NCBI GenBank assembly: GCA_039654915.1
Contig: CM077597.1
Coordinates: forward strand, 56,882,001-56,946,000
DNA from: Aquilaria yunnanensis
Lineage: Eukaryota; Streptophyta; Magnoliopsida; Malvales; Thymelaeaceae
Length of the DNA stretch: 64,000 bases
Direction: 5' to 3'
Below are positions 36,727 to 49,374 of this stretch, piece after piece. Every line of letters begins with the position of its first letter. Within the stretch, counting starts at the first letter, position 1. Below the pieces are notes generated by a model. That model was not told where the DNA came from. It worked only from the letters and a program-made list of their open reading frames with translations, and searched no databases. The position numbers were made by a program, and so were the translations under genes.

Positions 36727-37935
36727 TGTTACCACCTCACAAAATGGGAGAATTACAAGTGTCATAATGGCTAAAAACCATTATATTGTGTAATTCTCAC
36801 CATAGTGATTGTAGTGCGGGGGGTAAGAGGTATGATCAACAGCTCCTTAAAAGTGTTCCAAGTTGGTAACTTGGTCCCCAAGAAAAGCCTTAAGGATTGC
36901 TTGTTTGTTAAGCAACCTATGGACTTTTTTGTAAGATTTTCGAAATTCGGGTACTCAATTGCAAAACTTTCACAACAGAGATTTGGAGAGTTATGGGAAG
37001 GATATGAATGGTATGAAAGTGCTATTGGAGGACCAAATTGCTTATGGAAGAGAACTAAGGACAAAGAAAACACAAAAAGGCATAAAGGACCTAAGTGTTC
37101 TAATGTAGGCCATAGATGTGTATGTCTATGACTTAAGTGTTCTCCCACATAAGGAAGGCTGCTAAAGGAAGATAAGGATGGTCAAATGTGGGCCAAGAGA
37201 TTAAGACTAAGAAACCATAGTCTTGTAGCAAGGAAAATGACATAAGACAAGGTTAAGACTACTTAAGTGCGTTTAGTGTACTTTTGACTATTTAAGTAGT
37301 TAAGACCACCTTTCCTCTCTAAATTTTGGCCTCCACCAGCAAATAGAAATCCAGCCCTCTCCTCCACACTTCCTACATAGCCACCATACCTTCAAACTCA
37401 AAACTACTTGCAATTGAAGTTATGGAAGCACAATTGGAAGCTATTTGGTGCTATTGCTTGAGTGCACCTAGGATCAAGCTTCAATTTCTGCATACCCATC
37501 AAGGTATGGGTTCTCTTGCTCTCCTGGGTTGTTTTCTATATTTTCAAACATCCATGGAGCTATGGCTAGGCTTGGAAGAGAACCATGAGCTTAATGAACC
37601 AAGCTTATTGAGGGGAGTGCACTTATTGAAGGTTTTGTGACCTATTGTCAAGTGCACAAAGATGGCAGTAAAATGAGGGTTTCTAGAGCCCAAAGTTAGT
37701 ACTAACTATTGTTAAAATCCTCCTAAGACCAAGCATTAGCTTGAGGAGGGCTGCCATAGTGATTTGGTTAAGTTTATTACATGTTTTATGGACTAACCTA
37801 TGGTATATGTTGCTGCCACATTTCATATGTTTGTTGTTTGTGTTTGGCTGCTGCATTTGGTTGCTATATCTTGTATATATGCATTGTGGTTTTTGTGTTT
37901 TAGTTTATTTGGATGCATTTTTTAATGATGGTTAC

Positions 37936-38907
37936 TGATGCCCCAAGGCATCTTCGTTTGCTGTCATGTTGACAGGTGGAAAGACTTCCTGAGGAGGCGA
38001 GCGCCTGGAGCTCTGGTTTCCCAGCTGAGCATGCCTGAAAAGCTCGAAGAAGAGGTTAGGAGGTCCCCGGTTTGCTTTTCCGGGGAGGACCCTCCGACGC
38101 CCAAGTCAGTTTTCTGAGTGAAAGTGGAGGAAGAACACTAAGGGATCAAGTGTCTTGCCTGTTTTGTGTTTTCTCAGAGGGAGGAAAATGCCCATCCTTT
38201 GCCCCGTCCCATTTCCTAGTATTTATAGGAGTAGCTGGTCCGTTCAGATCATGACACGTGTTCGGTCGGATTTGATTTGTAGTTTATGACCTAGGGGACA
38301 GGCAGCCGTTTGCAGCCTCCTTTAGCCCGGGACCTGGACAGGTTGTGTCAGGACTGGGGCGGCTGCGGCGTGTCAGTTCGCCGTTCAGATGTGACGTGTA
38401 GGGCTTGTGGGTGACATGTCAGAGGCTCCTTAAATGCTCATACCGTACTCCCGAGGTCCCCTGGGCGAGGTCGCCCTTCGGTGCGTGCACCCTCTTCGGA
38501 TTCTATCCGTCCTTCGGTGCGAGCACCTCCTTCGGGATCTATCCCATAGTTTTGGGAGTTCCCTTGATGAACACCTTCTTCGGGACTCACACCCATAGTT
38601 AGGGGATTCCCTTGTTCAGGTGTTTCTTGTTCGGGGAAGATCCTCTTCGGGGCCTCTGCCTTCGGGGAGATTCTTCCTTGCTTCAGAGAGATGGCTCTCT
38701 TACCCGAAGGCGGTCAGTTTGGCCCCTCGATGGAGACGGTGTTGTCCTCGGAATTCCTGACGACCTAACCGAAGTCTCGAGCTCATAGTGTTTGACTTCG
38801 CACCTTCCGAGGTCAGTAAAAAGATCCTCTCTTGGGTGACGTCAGACTCCTCGGCCAATATTCTGGCAGGGAGTTACTACCGAGGAGGCAATAGCCTTGG
38901 GCTATCA
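37936..38907 (-). repeat. Tat-B 3' LTR (972 bp)
   Basis: The plus strand starts TGATGCCCCAAGG and ends GGGCTATCA. A TATA box on the minus strand lies near 38217-38227. Upstream of it in element sense, plus 38475-38690 carries at least six CTTCGG hexamers in imperfect repeats. Confidence 0.92.
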
Positions 38908-39483
38908 CAGGCCCCCCTCCGAAAAGCCAAAGTGAGAAACTTCGGTTCATCGGTTTTTGGGTCCTGTGGTTGTGATATCTGTGCCGAAGACACCTTCTTC
39001 TGCTTGTACCGATGGGCAGCATTTTTGCGTCCTCAAGGTGCGAGAAGATAGGCTGTCCCTATGCCGAAGATACACCTTCTGCCCGAAGTCACAGGCTGTC
39101 TCTTGGTGTCCTTGTGGCGAGGGGAAATAGGATAACCTTGTACCGAAGATAGACGTTTTGCCCGAAGTCACAGGCTGTCTTTTGGTGTCTTCGAGGTAAC
39201 CTACTTTTTTGCCTTTATAGGTCTGCTCATGCGTCGCGTCCTGTATCCAGCAGAGTCAGTTTAGGGCGGCGCCTCTAGACCAAACGGTGTCAGACGGCGT
39301 GCTCGACGTGATGGACGACACGTGGCACGTTTGCTGCGCGATGACCGACACATGGCACACTTTTATTGGGTAAGAATGCACTGAGTACGGCTGGCACGAC
39401 TTTTCAGGCGCCCATAGCAGTTATGGCGACGCTTCGCCTTCCGAGGGGTACTAATGACGACGGTTCTCCTGGCCTTCTCGTCC

Positions 39484-39492
39484 TATATATAT
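39484..39492 (+). promoter_or_regulatory. Putative TATA box of the Tat-B antisense gene
   Basis: TATATATAT in the context CGTCCTATATATAT lies 250 bp before the antisense start codon. It matches the position and flank of the Tat-A box at 16606. Confidence 0.55.
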
Positions 39493-39733
39493 CAGTCCTG
39501 TCATAACCCTCTTTCTTCTTTTGCTTTTGCTTTCTTTTGCCTTCTAATTCTCTCCCGATTTTCCGCGGCGGTTCTCCTTTTTCAGGCGTTTTTTCGACCA
39601 CTTTTCACGACGGCTTCCAGGAATCCAGATTCTGGCAAGACCTTTGGTGGGTTTTAGTCTTTCTGCTTTTTTTCAAAGATTCTTTGTTTTTCCCGAACTC
39701 ATTTTCCTTGTTTTTCCCGAACTTGTTTTCATC

Positions 39734-42179
39734 ATGCCTGTTCCCGAGAGTTGGCAACCTCTTCTTTCTCACCCCTGCTGCACTACTCCGGCAAAACTAG
39801 CGAAGTGGAAGAAAAAGTTTTTCTTACCCTCTTACTCTGTGACGAGGTTGCCCCGTCCTGACCAATTTGCTTTCTCCAATCGAAGTGATGAAATCACCGT
39901 TTTCCGAGCCCAACTGAAGGCCGGACTTCGGTATCCCCCCCGGAGATGGTTAGCGCATTCTGCAACTTCCATGGCATTGCCGTTAACCAACTCCCACCGA
40001 ACTCTTACTGTTATTTCAACGCCTTCCTCTGTATGTGCGGCGTTTTCAAAATGAAACCTCACTTTGTAGTTTTTCTTCAGTACTACAAGCTCTTCGTGGT
40101 CCCGAAGGGTGGCTTCTACTTTATGCTACCTCGGGGATCCGGGAGCAAAAAGTATACGTTCACCTTCGCCACCAAAGACAGCTGGCGAGGGTGGCAACAA
40201 AAATTCTTTTTCCTGAAGAAGTCGGAGGCTTGGTCGCACGTCCCGACCAAGTGGGCTCAGGGGAGGCTCAAGATGGATGTTGTTGACCCGAAGATACTGC
40301 TAGACGCCGACGTAGCACCTATCTTCGAGGACTTCGACAGGCGCATCCGGGCCGTCTCTGACTGGGCTGCCGAGGTCTCTCCTCATGCCCTTTACCCCTT
40401 TCCGATCAACTGGAGGCTCATGGCCGAAGAGGTCCTTCGGGAACTCAAGGTGGTAAAGGAGCATGTGACAGACCTCAATATGCCGAAACCGGCTTCTTCG
40501 GGGAAGGACTCCTGGCTCGTGAAACTCCTTCGGGGGAAAGAGACTTACGAGTCTTTTTACGAGAGTAAGTTACTTTCTCATTTTTTCCTCCATAACTTCA
40601 TCTTGGACTTACACTGATCTTCTCTTCCTTTTTTCAGAGATGGGTGACGACGCGGCTGCCTTCTACAAGGCTCTTTTTACCGGGCAGGCCCAGAGGGGTG
40701 AACAGACAAAGAAGGCCGCCTCTCGGAGGCGGAAGCAGACTTCCGGCGGCCCTCCCCCCAAACGGGCAAAGAAAGCTGCTCCTTCCTCTCTTCCGCAAAT
40801 TCCGGAGGAGGTAGGCGAGGAGCCCGGAGACCTTGCTGCCCCTTTGCCCGAGGTTCCTTCTGTCGACGTCCCTTCTTCCGACGTCCTTCCTCAAAGCCCC
40901 ACGCCTTCACTTGCTCTTCTGGAGGGCGATGGGGAGGAGACCGCTTCTGCCGAGGAACGACGCCAAATAAAAGGCAAGGGGATCCCTACTGAGGCGACGT
41001 CGATTCTTGATGACGTCGTTACCGAGGTGCCAGCAGGTTTGTACTTTGTTGAAGAACCCTTTTCTTCTCTTGTAAATCCTTAAGGGTTTTCTGGCCTTAA
41101 CGAATTTTCCTGCCTTGTTGCGCAGCGGAGGTGGCCGCTCCTGACTGGGTTGCCGAACACGCCCGCAAGAGGGCCCTTCGGGATGCCCAAGTCCCAGCAG
41201 GGAAAGTTCCGAAGGAGCCCTTCTGGACGTTCACGGAGGACATGAATATGTACTCCAAGGACTGTCCCGAGATGGCCAGGCAGATGTGCAAAGGGGTTTT
41301 TACTGAGGCCTCTTACAAGGCCCTTACGGAGGCTTACCCTGGCGACATCTCTTTGGCCGCCAAACTCACTGAACATGCCGCCCAGGTAGGCTTCACTGTT
41401 TCCTTAGTGCCAATTTCGCCTTTGCTTTTTACTTAGCATCATTTTCCCTTTGTTTGCTTTTTTTGCAGCTGATGGGGTATGCCGGGTTGCTCCGTGTTCG
41501 GGTGGCAAGAGAGACAGAAAGGAGGGCGTCACTTTGGGACCTTTACACCAAGATGAAGGCCCAGTGTTCGGCGTTGGCTGCCGATAGTGCTCAGCTGAAC
41601 TAGTCTTCGGAGAAGGAAGTTGCTGAACTTCGGGAGGGGTTCATAAAAGAGAAAGAGGAACTTGAGAATGGCACCTCCCAGAAACTTTCCGACCTCGGCT
41701 CTCGGATGGCGGAGCTGACTTTGACCGTAGAAGCGATTCAAAAGGATAAGTCAGAAAGTGACACAATCCTTGCGAAGACGCTCGAGGAAAAGGCCCAGCT
41801 CGAAGCCGAGGTCGCATCTCTGAAAAAGCCTTCAGAAGAGAAGAAGAAGATGAAGGCATTGAAGAGAAAGCTTAAGGATCTGGAGAAGGATTACGCGGAT
41901 CTGGAGAAGGACTATGCAGATTTGGCGGTCAAGAAGCGGGAGTCCGATGATATGACGAAGTTGGGCTTTCAAGACGGCTTCTGTCTTGCTCGGCACCAAA
42001 TTCTGTAGAAGTTCCCAGATTTTGACCTCTCCTTCCTGGAAGGCATGAACATCCCGAAGGAGCCTCGGTGGACTTGCTCCAAGATCAAGCACTTGAAACT
42101 GCCTCCTTCTCTCTCGGCGCCGAAGGCTGCTGACAAAAGCACAGAGGCTGGCAGTTCTCAAGACGCCGAGGTTCCTTAG
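39734..42179 (+). pseudogene. Tat-B antisense gene, four exons, lightly broken
   Basis: Exons: 39734-40564, 40638-41036, 41126-41385, 41469-42179. Introns are 73, 89 and 83 bp with GTAAGT, GTTTGT and GTAGGC donors and CAG or GCAG acceptors. Exon phases match Tat-A, and exon 3 is 260 bp in both. The undamaged frame would be about 733 residues: an N-terminal domain in exon 1 (like the plant putative gypsy-type transposon family), a Pro/Ser/Glu-rich linker, then a coiled coil with KKKMKALK and a repeated DYADLEK unit, and a conserved tail (FQDGFCLARHQIL). The lesions are a one-base loss in a C-run near 39936 and stops at 41601 and 42006, none shared with Tat-A, so the open gene was present in their common ancestor. 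Lack of gag, RT or transposase motifs leaves its role open; a regulator of gag-pol is one guess. Confidence 0.82.
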
Positions 42180-42310
42180 TTTGTACTAGGGCCTTTTGTC
42201 TTCATTTTCTTCTTCTTTTTTGTAGTCTTTCAGCAACTTTCTTCTCTGTAAGCACTCATTGGCTCAATAGATAAAAATTTGGCTAAGTATTTTTTGCCAG
42301 ATCCCTTTGT

Positions 42311-42430
42311 TTCCCTTTGTCCCGAACATAATTCGCTCGAGAGACTTCGGAAAACCATACTCTTGCTTTCCTTTGTCCCGAACATATTCGCTCAAGGGAC
42401 TTCGGAAAACCATACTTTTGCTTTCCTCGG
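42311..42430 (+). repeat. 56-bp tandem duplication downstream of the Tat-B antisense gene
   Basis: A unit containing TTTGTCCCGAACATA, CGCTC and GACTTCGGAAAACCATAC occurs twice, with the CCCGAACATA block at 42321 and 42377. Tat-A has one diverged copy near 19423. It lies between the two convergent genes of the element. Confidence 0.8.
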
Positions 42431-42476
42431 CGATTGCTTTCGTGAGACTCTTGTTTTGTACCTCTTCAGAACTTTT

Positions 42477-43892
42477 TGTTGGGTTTCGGGAGCCAAACAG
42501 CGCAGCGAAATTTAACCGAAACCCTCCAGGATCCAAGTGAAACGGGGTAAACCGGGTGTTCGAAAATTTCATACCTAATTTTCGGTTGAGATCTCTCACT
42601 CAACTGTAGAGTCGAATCACAAAACCTGAACAGTTGACGTGTTCAGGCTCTCTATGGTATCCACACGAGCCTCTCGGGATCACCACGCTTCCACCACGTC
42701 CCGGCAGATGCGTTTCTCTTGCGCTCGCAGTGCTAGCTTGCGTCCTCCAAGGAATTGCAAGAGAAGTGTGTGGTTGTCCTTTTGGGAGGCTAGGGCAAGG
42801 AGACCTGCGAATTTCTCACTTAAAAGTTGTATTTATAGTGAGACTCAACTTCCAGGCCTAATGGGTTTCAAAGCCCTAATCCAATTAGGATTTAATTTCG
42901 GGCTTAATAATGGCTCAACTCCTTGGCCCATTATTAATACGAAATTAAAGTGAAACCATAACCCAAATAATTAGCCCATGCACTCTAATGATCCAAATAG
43001 CTCTACGTGTGCGACCCAATAGGCTCTTGCCATGTTGGCAATGATCATAAATCACATTTATGATCATAAGCAATGAGCGGTGTCTAGCAACACATCATTG
43101 CTACCCAAGTGACAAGATTGTCGGTGAATCGACTAAACCTTTATGATCATCACCGATATATGCCATTGTCCCTTTGTCCAAGATATCAAGACTAAGCACG
43201 AGACATGGAATGTGTCACTCTCGTATAGCCCAATCTTTGGTTTCTTGATTACCGAGTAGACTAACTTAAATTGATGACATTGATATCATATATCAACTCA
43301 TCGGAGCATGGCCATGCATTTTCTAAGTCTCACTCTATCAAGGGGCCCAAAGATATCACTCCCGTTACATAGGAGGGACAAATCCCATCTTGATCATACA
43401 AATCCCTTCGCATGATATGTGACATACCCAATGACCTCCTTCAAGTTCACTCAGTTACGAGCAACAAAGGAAAGTATCAAAGTATGTGACTCACATGTAG
43501 GGAACCTTGATGATCTTAGGTCGAAGGACTACATATACCATGATCACTATGAGAATCACTTATGACACTCATATAACGATCCATGAAGTGTTCTCATGGT
43601 GGGTCGGTCCAGTACACAAGTTCTCCAACTTGTACCCATATGTAGACTACATATCTCATATTAGTCTCCACATATGCTAGTCATTATGTATTATTGCAAC
43701 CCGCTCCACAATAATACTAGACTAGGGACGTTGAAGAATATCATTATTCTAGGGTTACAATTATGTTTATTACGTTACGCAGAAACAAAACAACAAACAA
43801 AATTGCTGGATTAATGCCTCAATAAAATATCATGACTCAATTTGCAAAAATACAATCATCTCATGATTGGCTTTTTGGGCACAACACTAACA
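42477..43892 (-). repeat. Copia 3' LTR (1416 bp)
   Basis: The plus strand reads TGTTGGGTTTCGGG...CACAACACTAACA. TATAAATA on the minus strand is at 42830-42837, about 1055 bp into the LTR in element sense. This leaves some 350 bp for R and U5. Confidence 0.95.
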
Positions 43893-46800
43893 ATCTCCCA
43901 CTTGCACTAAAAGCCAATCATCCATGTATCTAATACCGATGGATCTAGAATGGCTATCATGCTTCTGCTGCGTAAGGGGCTTTGTCAGTGGATCAGCAAT
44001 GTTGCTGTCTGTCGAAGTCCTGCATATCCTTACATCACCCTTCTCGATGATCTCCCTGATGAGATGATAGCGTCGGAGTATGTGTTTGGATCGCTGGTGA
44101 GATCGAGGTTCCTTAGCCTATGCGATTGCTCCATTGTTGTCACAATAGAGCTCTATCGGGTCAACAATGCTTGGAACCACTCCAAGTTCAGTGATGAACT
44201 TCTTGATCCAAACTGCCTCCTTCGCAGCATCAGAGGCGGCAATGTACTCAGATTCTGTTGTAGAGTTAGCTACTGTCTCTTGCTTTGAACTCTTCCAGCT
44301 TACAGCACCACCACCAATACAAAACACATAACCAGATTGCGATCTAAAATCATCCTTATCGGATTGGAAGCTTGCATCGGTGTAACCCCTTACAACGAGC
44401 TGATCTTCACCTCCAAAGACCAAGAATGCATCCTTAGTCCTTCGTAAGTACTTAAGGATGTTCTTAACAGCTGTCCAGTGACTTTCACCGGGGTTCGATT
44501 GGTACCTACTCTTCATGCTCAAAGCATATGAGACATCGGGACGAGTACATATCATGGCATACATGATAGATCCAATTGCTGAGGCATATGGAATCTTACT
44601 CATGCGTTCTCTCTCCTCGGTTGTACTCGGACACTGAGATCTAGAAAGAGTGATACCATGTGACATGGGCAAGAATCCTTTCTTGGAATCTTGCATGCTA
44701 AACCTCTTTAGCACCTTGTCAATATATGTACTTTGACTTAGGCCAAGAAGCTTTCTAGATCTATCTCTATAGATCCTGATGCCTAACACATAGGCTGCTT
44801 CACCCAGGTCTTTCATAGAGAAACATTTCCTTAGCCAAGTCTTCATAGACTGTAGCTCAGGAATGTCATTCCCGATGAGTAGTATGTCATCTACATACAA
44901 CACCAAGAAGACAATAGCGCTCCCACTAACCTTCTTGTAGACACAAGGTTCATCTTCATTTTTGATAAAACCAAACTCTTTGATTGCATCATCAAAACGA
45001 AGATTCCAACTTCCAGAAGCTTGCTTCAGTCCATAAATGGACCTTTGCAATTTGCACACTTTATTGGCATTCCCAGGAGTGACAAAACCCTCAGGCTGTG
45101 TCATGTACACATCCTCAAGTAGCTTTCCATTTAGGAATGCAGTTTTGACATCCATTTGCCATATCTCATAATCATAGTGTGCAGCAATAGCAAACAAAAT
45201 TCGGATGGATTTAAGCATAGCAACTGGTGAAAAAGTTTCATCATAGTCAATACCATGAATTTGCTTGAAACCTTTTGCAACCAATCTTCCCTTAAAGGTA
45301 ATCACATTACCATCCATGTCAGTTTTCTTCTTGAAAACCCATTTGCACCCTATAGGTTTTACCCCTTCAGGTGGGTCAACCAAAGTCCATACTTGGTTTT
45401 CATACATGGATTCCATCTCGGATTTCATGGCCATTAGCCACTTTTCAGAGTCAGGCCCCGACATAGCTTGTTGGTAGGTTGTGGGCTCATCTTGATCCAT
45501 GAGCATCACATCACCGGCGTGAGTCACGAGAAATCCATATCTCTCGGGCTCACGCCGAATCCTACCAGTCCTACGTGGGCTTTGTGCTACAGGAACAGAG
45601 TCTTGAACCACAACATCTTGTGGTGTCTGTTCAGGTTCCATTTCAGGTTCGATGTCTTCTTGTTGTTCTTGAATTTCTTCAAGTTCTACTTTCCTCCCAC
45701 TAGTTCCTTTAGAGATAAACTCTTTCTCCAAAAAGACACCAGTTCGAGCAACAAACACTTTTTGCTCAGAGGGATTGTAGAAATAGTAACCCTTTGTTTC
45801 TTTGGGATACCCAACAAAAAGACATTTTTGAGATTTGGGCCCTAGTTTGTTAGAGGATTGACGTTTTACATAAACATCACAGCCCCAAATCTTCATAAAA
45901 GACAAATTGGGATGCCTCCCACTCCATATCTCATATGGTGTCTTTTGAACCGATTTAGATGGAACTCGGTTTAGTGTAAAAGCGGCTGTCTCTAGAGCAT
46001 GTCCCCAAAAGGAGTTTGGAAGGTCAGCTTGACTCATCATGGAGCGAACCATGTCTAACAGAGTTCGATTTCTCCTTTCAGAAACACCATTCCATTGAGG
46101 TGTACCTGGCGGAGTGAGTTGTGATATTATACCACACTCTTTCAGATAGTCAAGGAATTCTCTATCCAAGTACTCTCCACCTCGATCTGATCGAAGCACT
46201 TTGATACTCTTCCCGAGTTGATTCTCTACTTCATTCTTGAATTCTTTGAACTTTTCAAAGGATTCTGACTTGTGTCTCATAAGATACACATAGCCATATC
46301 TGCTGAAGTCATCAGTGAAAGTAATGAAGTATTGGGAACCTCCTCTAGCTTGTGTAGACATAGGGCCACATACATCACTATGTATGAGTCCTAGTAAGTC
46401 ATTAGCCCTTTCACTTTGCCCTGTGAATGGGGCTTTGGTCATCTTGCCCAACAAACATGACTCACATGTCTCATATGATTCAAAATCAAATGAGTCCAAG
46501 AGTCCATCCTTATGGAGCTTGGATATGCGGGTCTCATTTATATGGCCCAAGCGACAGTGCCAGAGATAGGTCAAGTTTGAATCATTTAATCTGACCTTCT
46601 TGGTATTCACATTATAGATTGGATCTTCAAGGTCTAGAACATACAACCCATTGCTAAGTTGAGCACTACCATAAAAGATTTCATTCAAATAAATAGAACA
46701 ACATTTGTCCTTTATTATAAATGAAAAACCTTTCTTGTCCAAACAAGAAACAGAAATCAAATTTCTACTAATAGTAGGCACAAAGTAGCAGTTGTCTAAT

Positions 46801-47858
46801 TCTAAAACTAATCCACTAGGTAAAGTGAGAACATAAGTCCCTACGGCTAAGGCAGCAACCCTTGCTCCATTTCCAACACGTAGGTCCACTTCACCTCGGG
46901 CCAATCTTCTACTTCTACTTAGATCCTGCACATTTGCACAAATGTGAGATCCACATCCAGTATCCAATACCCAAGATGAGGAAGTAGAAAAGTTAGCCTC
47001 TATAACAAAAATACCTGAAGTGGAAGTCTTACTTCCCTTTTCCTTAGCAAGTTCTTCAAGATAGAGCTTGCAGTTGCGCTTCCAGTGTCCAGGTTGCTTA
47101 CAATGGAAGCACTCCCCTTCCTTTGCCACACCACCCTTTGGTTTCAGTGCAGCTGAAGAAGAACTAGCATTGGACTTTCCATTAGCTTTATCCTTCTTCT
47201 TGTTGGCTTTTCCTTTTCCCTTGCCCTTTTGAACCATCAAAATGGGCTTAGCCTTCTTAAGGTTTTGCTCAGCAGTTCTCAACATGTTGAGCAATTCAGG
47301 GAGGGACTTGTCAAGGTTATTCATGTTATAGTTCATGACGAACTGACTGTAGCTTTCGGGCAACGATTGCAAGACTACATCAATAGCCAACTCTTTCTGA
47401 AGAGCAAATCCCAAATTCTCAAGATTCTCAATGTACCCAATCATCTTGAGCACATGAGGACCCACGGGACTTCCTTCAGACATCTTGCACTGAAACAATG
47501 CCTTAGAGGTCTCAAACCTCTCATGCCTAGCTTGCTCTTGGAAAAGCATTTTGAGATGTTCGATCATATCGAACGCCCCCATGTTCTCATGTTGCTTCTG
47601 AAGCTCAGATTCCATGGTAATAAGCATGAGGCATGCAACATCCAAAGCATCATCAGAATGCCTCTTGTGAGCATCCCTTTCAGCTCTTGGAGCAGTGGCA
47701 GCAGGCTCATTCGGAATGGGCTGCTCTAGGACATATGCCTTTCTCTCTTGTTTGAGGACTATCCTCAAGTTTTGGTACCATTTGAGAAAGTTGGTCCCAT
47801 TCAGTTTTTCCTTCTCAAGGATCGATCGCAATGAAAGTGTCGATGTGTTTTGTGCCAT
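43887..47858 (-). CDS. Copia gag-pol polyprotein, one in-frame stop
   Basis: The frame opens at the Met at 47858 and reads 1246 codons to TAG at 44118-44120. The same frame then continues to a second stop at 43887, about 1323 residues in all. In order: gag (about 1-250) with zinc knuckle CFHCKQPGHWKRNC (250-263); protease with WVLDTGCGSH (296-305); GAG-pre-integrase with HCRLGH and CESC (434-468); integrase core with D495, D557 and the E of GVSERRNR near 594; reverse transcriptase from about 823 with YVDD at 988-991; RNase H from about 1159 (GYTDAS, TESEYIA, DNNGAIA). The order PR-INT-RT-RH defines Ty1/copia. The stop replaces a codon that is usually Gln in this family, a one-base C-to-T change, and removes the last ~76 residues. 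All catalytic motifs before it are intact. I do not assign the lineage. Confidence 0.95.
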
Positions 47859-49361
47859 GGTTATCTACAACAGTAAATATGCAGTGTAAGAGTCATGTAT
47901 TTTAATTCATTTAATAAGGACTTTTATTAAACGATACTCCCACTATTTTCCTCAAAATAATAACCCTCGATATTATTTCGGAACACCTCGGCACTAAGGT
48001 ATTCTAGTGGGCCAAGATCCATATTTGACCACAACCTGAGTCAGCTTTGGCTTTTCTCTCAAGTTACAGCTATTTAGGTAGGCAACTCCTTGCCAATTGC
48101 ATCCTATGCAACTCTTGGATAGTTGGGTGAACAACACTTGTCCAAGCTCATCTCATGAACTTAAGCCCAACTCTATGCCTCTAAGTCCCTAATCCTATTA
48201 GGATGACTTAGTTAAGTCGAACCCAAAGTTAGCAGTTTGGATATCACTATTATCCCATCACGCCTTACCAAGATGAACATAGGTGCTTTGCTTTGGCAAA
48301 CCCACCTAATGTTGATCAAAGTCTTGACGAGTGCCAACATTTTGAAGGCATCACATTTAATGACTTAATATTTGTTTGAGGGATTTTTCTTTTGATCTCA
48401 CCAATTTGTTATCTCCGGTTGTTTTATACATGCATCACATACAAATATAAAACATGCATCTCATGCTTACAAGAAATAAACGTGACATGGTTATAGCCCA
48501 AACTATGCGATATTCTCAAGCCAATGAGAATATCATAAAAGCCTAAGAAAAGAAAAGAGTCTTCACAAGCTCATTCTCTTCCTTTCTTGGCTGCCTTTTT
48601 GTTGTCACCTCCTTGGACATACCACCTTGGATGATCCCATAATGCACCATTACATCAATAATAGAAACCTCGAGTTACATTCGAGGGGAGTAAGGTGAGA
48701 AGAGAATGTACAATGAGAGTGATAAGAAAAGGCACGACTCGCAGGCCGTATTTACAAGTACAACCAATCAAGGGCTATAACCATGCACCATGCTTCAAAC
48801 ACCAATCAGCATATCATGTCAAATCTCATTCAACAAAGATGCATGCCAATTTTCGCGTGTTGATTAACCAGTTTTTATTTATGTGGCGCTTCGCATACGG
48901 CGGTCCCGCTGGCCGGTCAGCGGGCGGTGGTTCCGCTGACCGGTCAGCGGACGGGGTCAAGGGGAGCCGCCCTTGCGGGGGGCAGCACCCCCTGGCGCAA
49001 AAAATTGTCTTACAATTGCTTAGCCCAAAATCTTCTATTTTGAGAAAGTAGGCACCCGAGACTCCTCCATTCGAGCCACCAAAAATACCTTACTTTCGGT
49101 GCCCGAACAGGCCGAATCCGAACAAACCTAGGGTTTTTGCAACTATTGCAAGAATCCTAATCCATATAGGTATCTCATACCTATCAATTTCGGTTAATCT
49201 CATTAACCAATTTGTGTCGTTTCTTCATATATCTCATATGTTCATTACGAATTCCGGTTTCATGCATCATGAATCAATCTAATTAATCATGGCCGAAAAC
49301 CAATCGAAGACATAGCATCATGCGATTCAACACTCAATCCCGATTTAGGGTTTCACCAGTA
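47859..49361 (-). other. Copia untranslated leader, ~1.5 kb
   Basis: This stretch lies between the primer site (49362-49373) and the gag start. It has no long open frame in element sense. A 118-codon frame on the other strand (48695-49051) crosses GC-rich palindromes and resembles nothing I know. The leader is long for a copia element and contains the palindrome pair at 48905-48950. Confidence 0.7.
48905..48950. repeat. Paired palindromes in the copia leader
   Basis: CCGCTGACCGGTCAGCGG at 48933-48950 is a perfect 18-bp palindrome. CCCGCTGGCCGGTCAGCGGG at 48905-48924 is a 20-bp palindrome with one mispaired position. They are the same unit repeated at 28-bp spacing. A further GGGGG...CCCCC hairpin lies near 48978-48993. 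The region is much richer in G+C than its surroundings. Confidence 0.9.
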
Positions 49362-49373
49362 GCTCTGATACCA
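49362..49373 (-). promoter_or_regulatory. Copia primer binding site (initiator-Met tRNA)
   Basis: TGGTATCAGAGC on the minus strand, one base after the 5' LTR end, is complementary to the 3' end of plant initiator-Met tRNA, the usual primer for copia elements. Confidence 0.95.
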
Positions 49374-49374
49374 C

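Noticed and set aside
1388..37148. Repeated 60-125 codon frames such as 1422-1757, 3447-3692, 4457-4744, 35931-36227 and 36771-37148
   Set aside because: They fall in both orientations in the first part of the Del LTR, lack known motifs and appear and vanish between copies.
16849..42179. Antisense Tat gene as a captured or host gene
   Set aside because: It is in the same place in two independent Tat copies and has the flanks of the Tat 3' region, so it belongs to the element.
44118..47858. The 1246-codon frame as a host gene
   Set aside because: It has the full copia domain order and lies between matching LTRs with primer site, polypurine tract and TSD.
48695..49051. 118-codon plus-strand frame in the copia leader
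   Set aside because: It crosses GC palindromes, runs against the element, has no recognisable motif and no conserved partner in the window.
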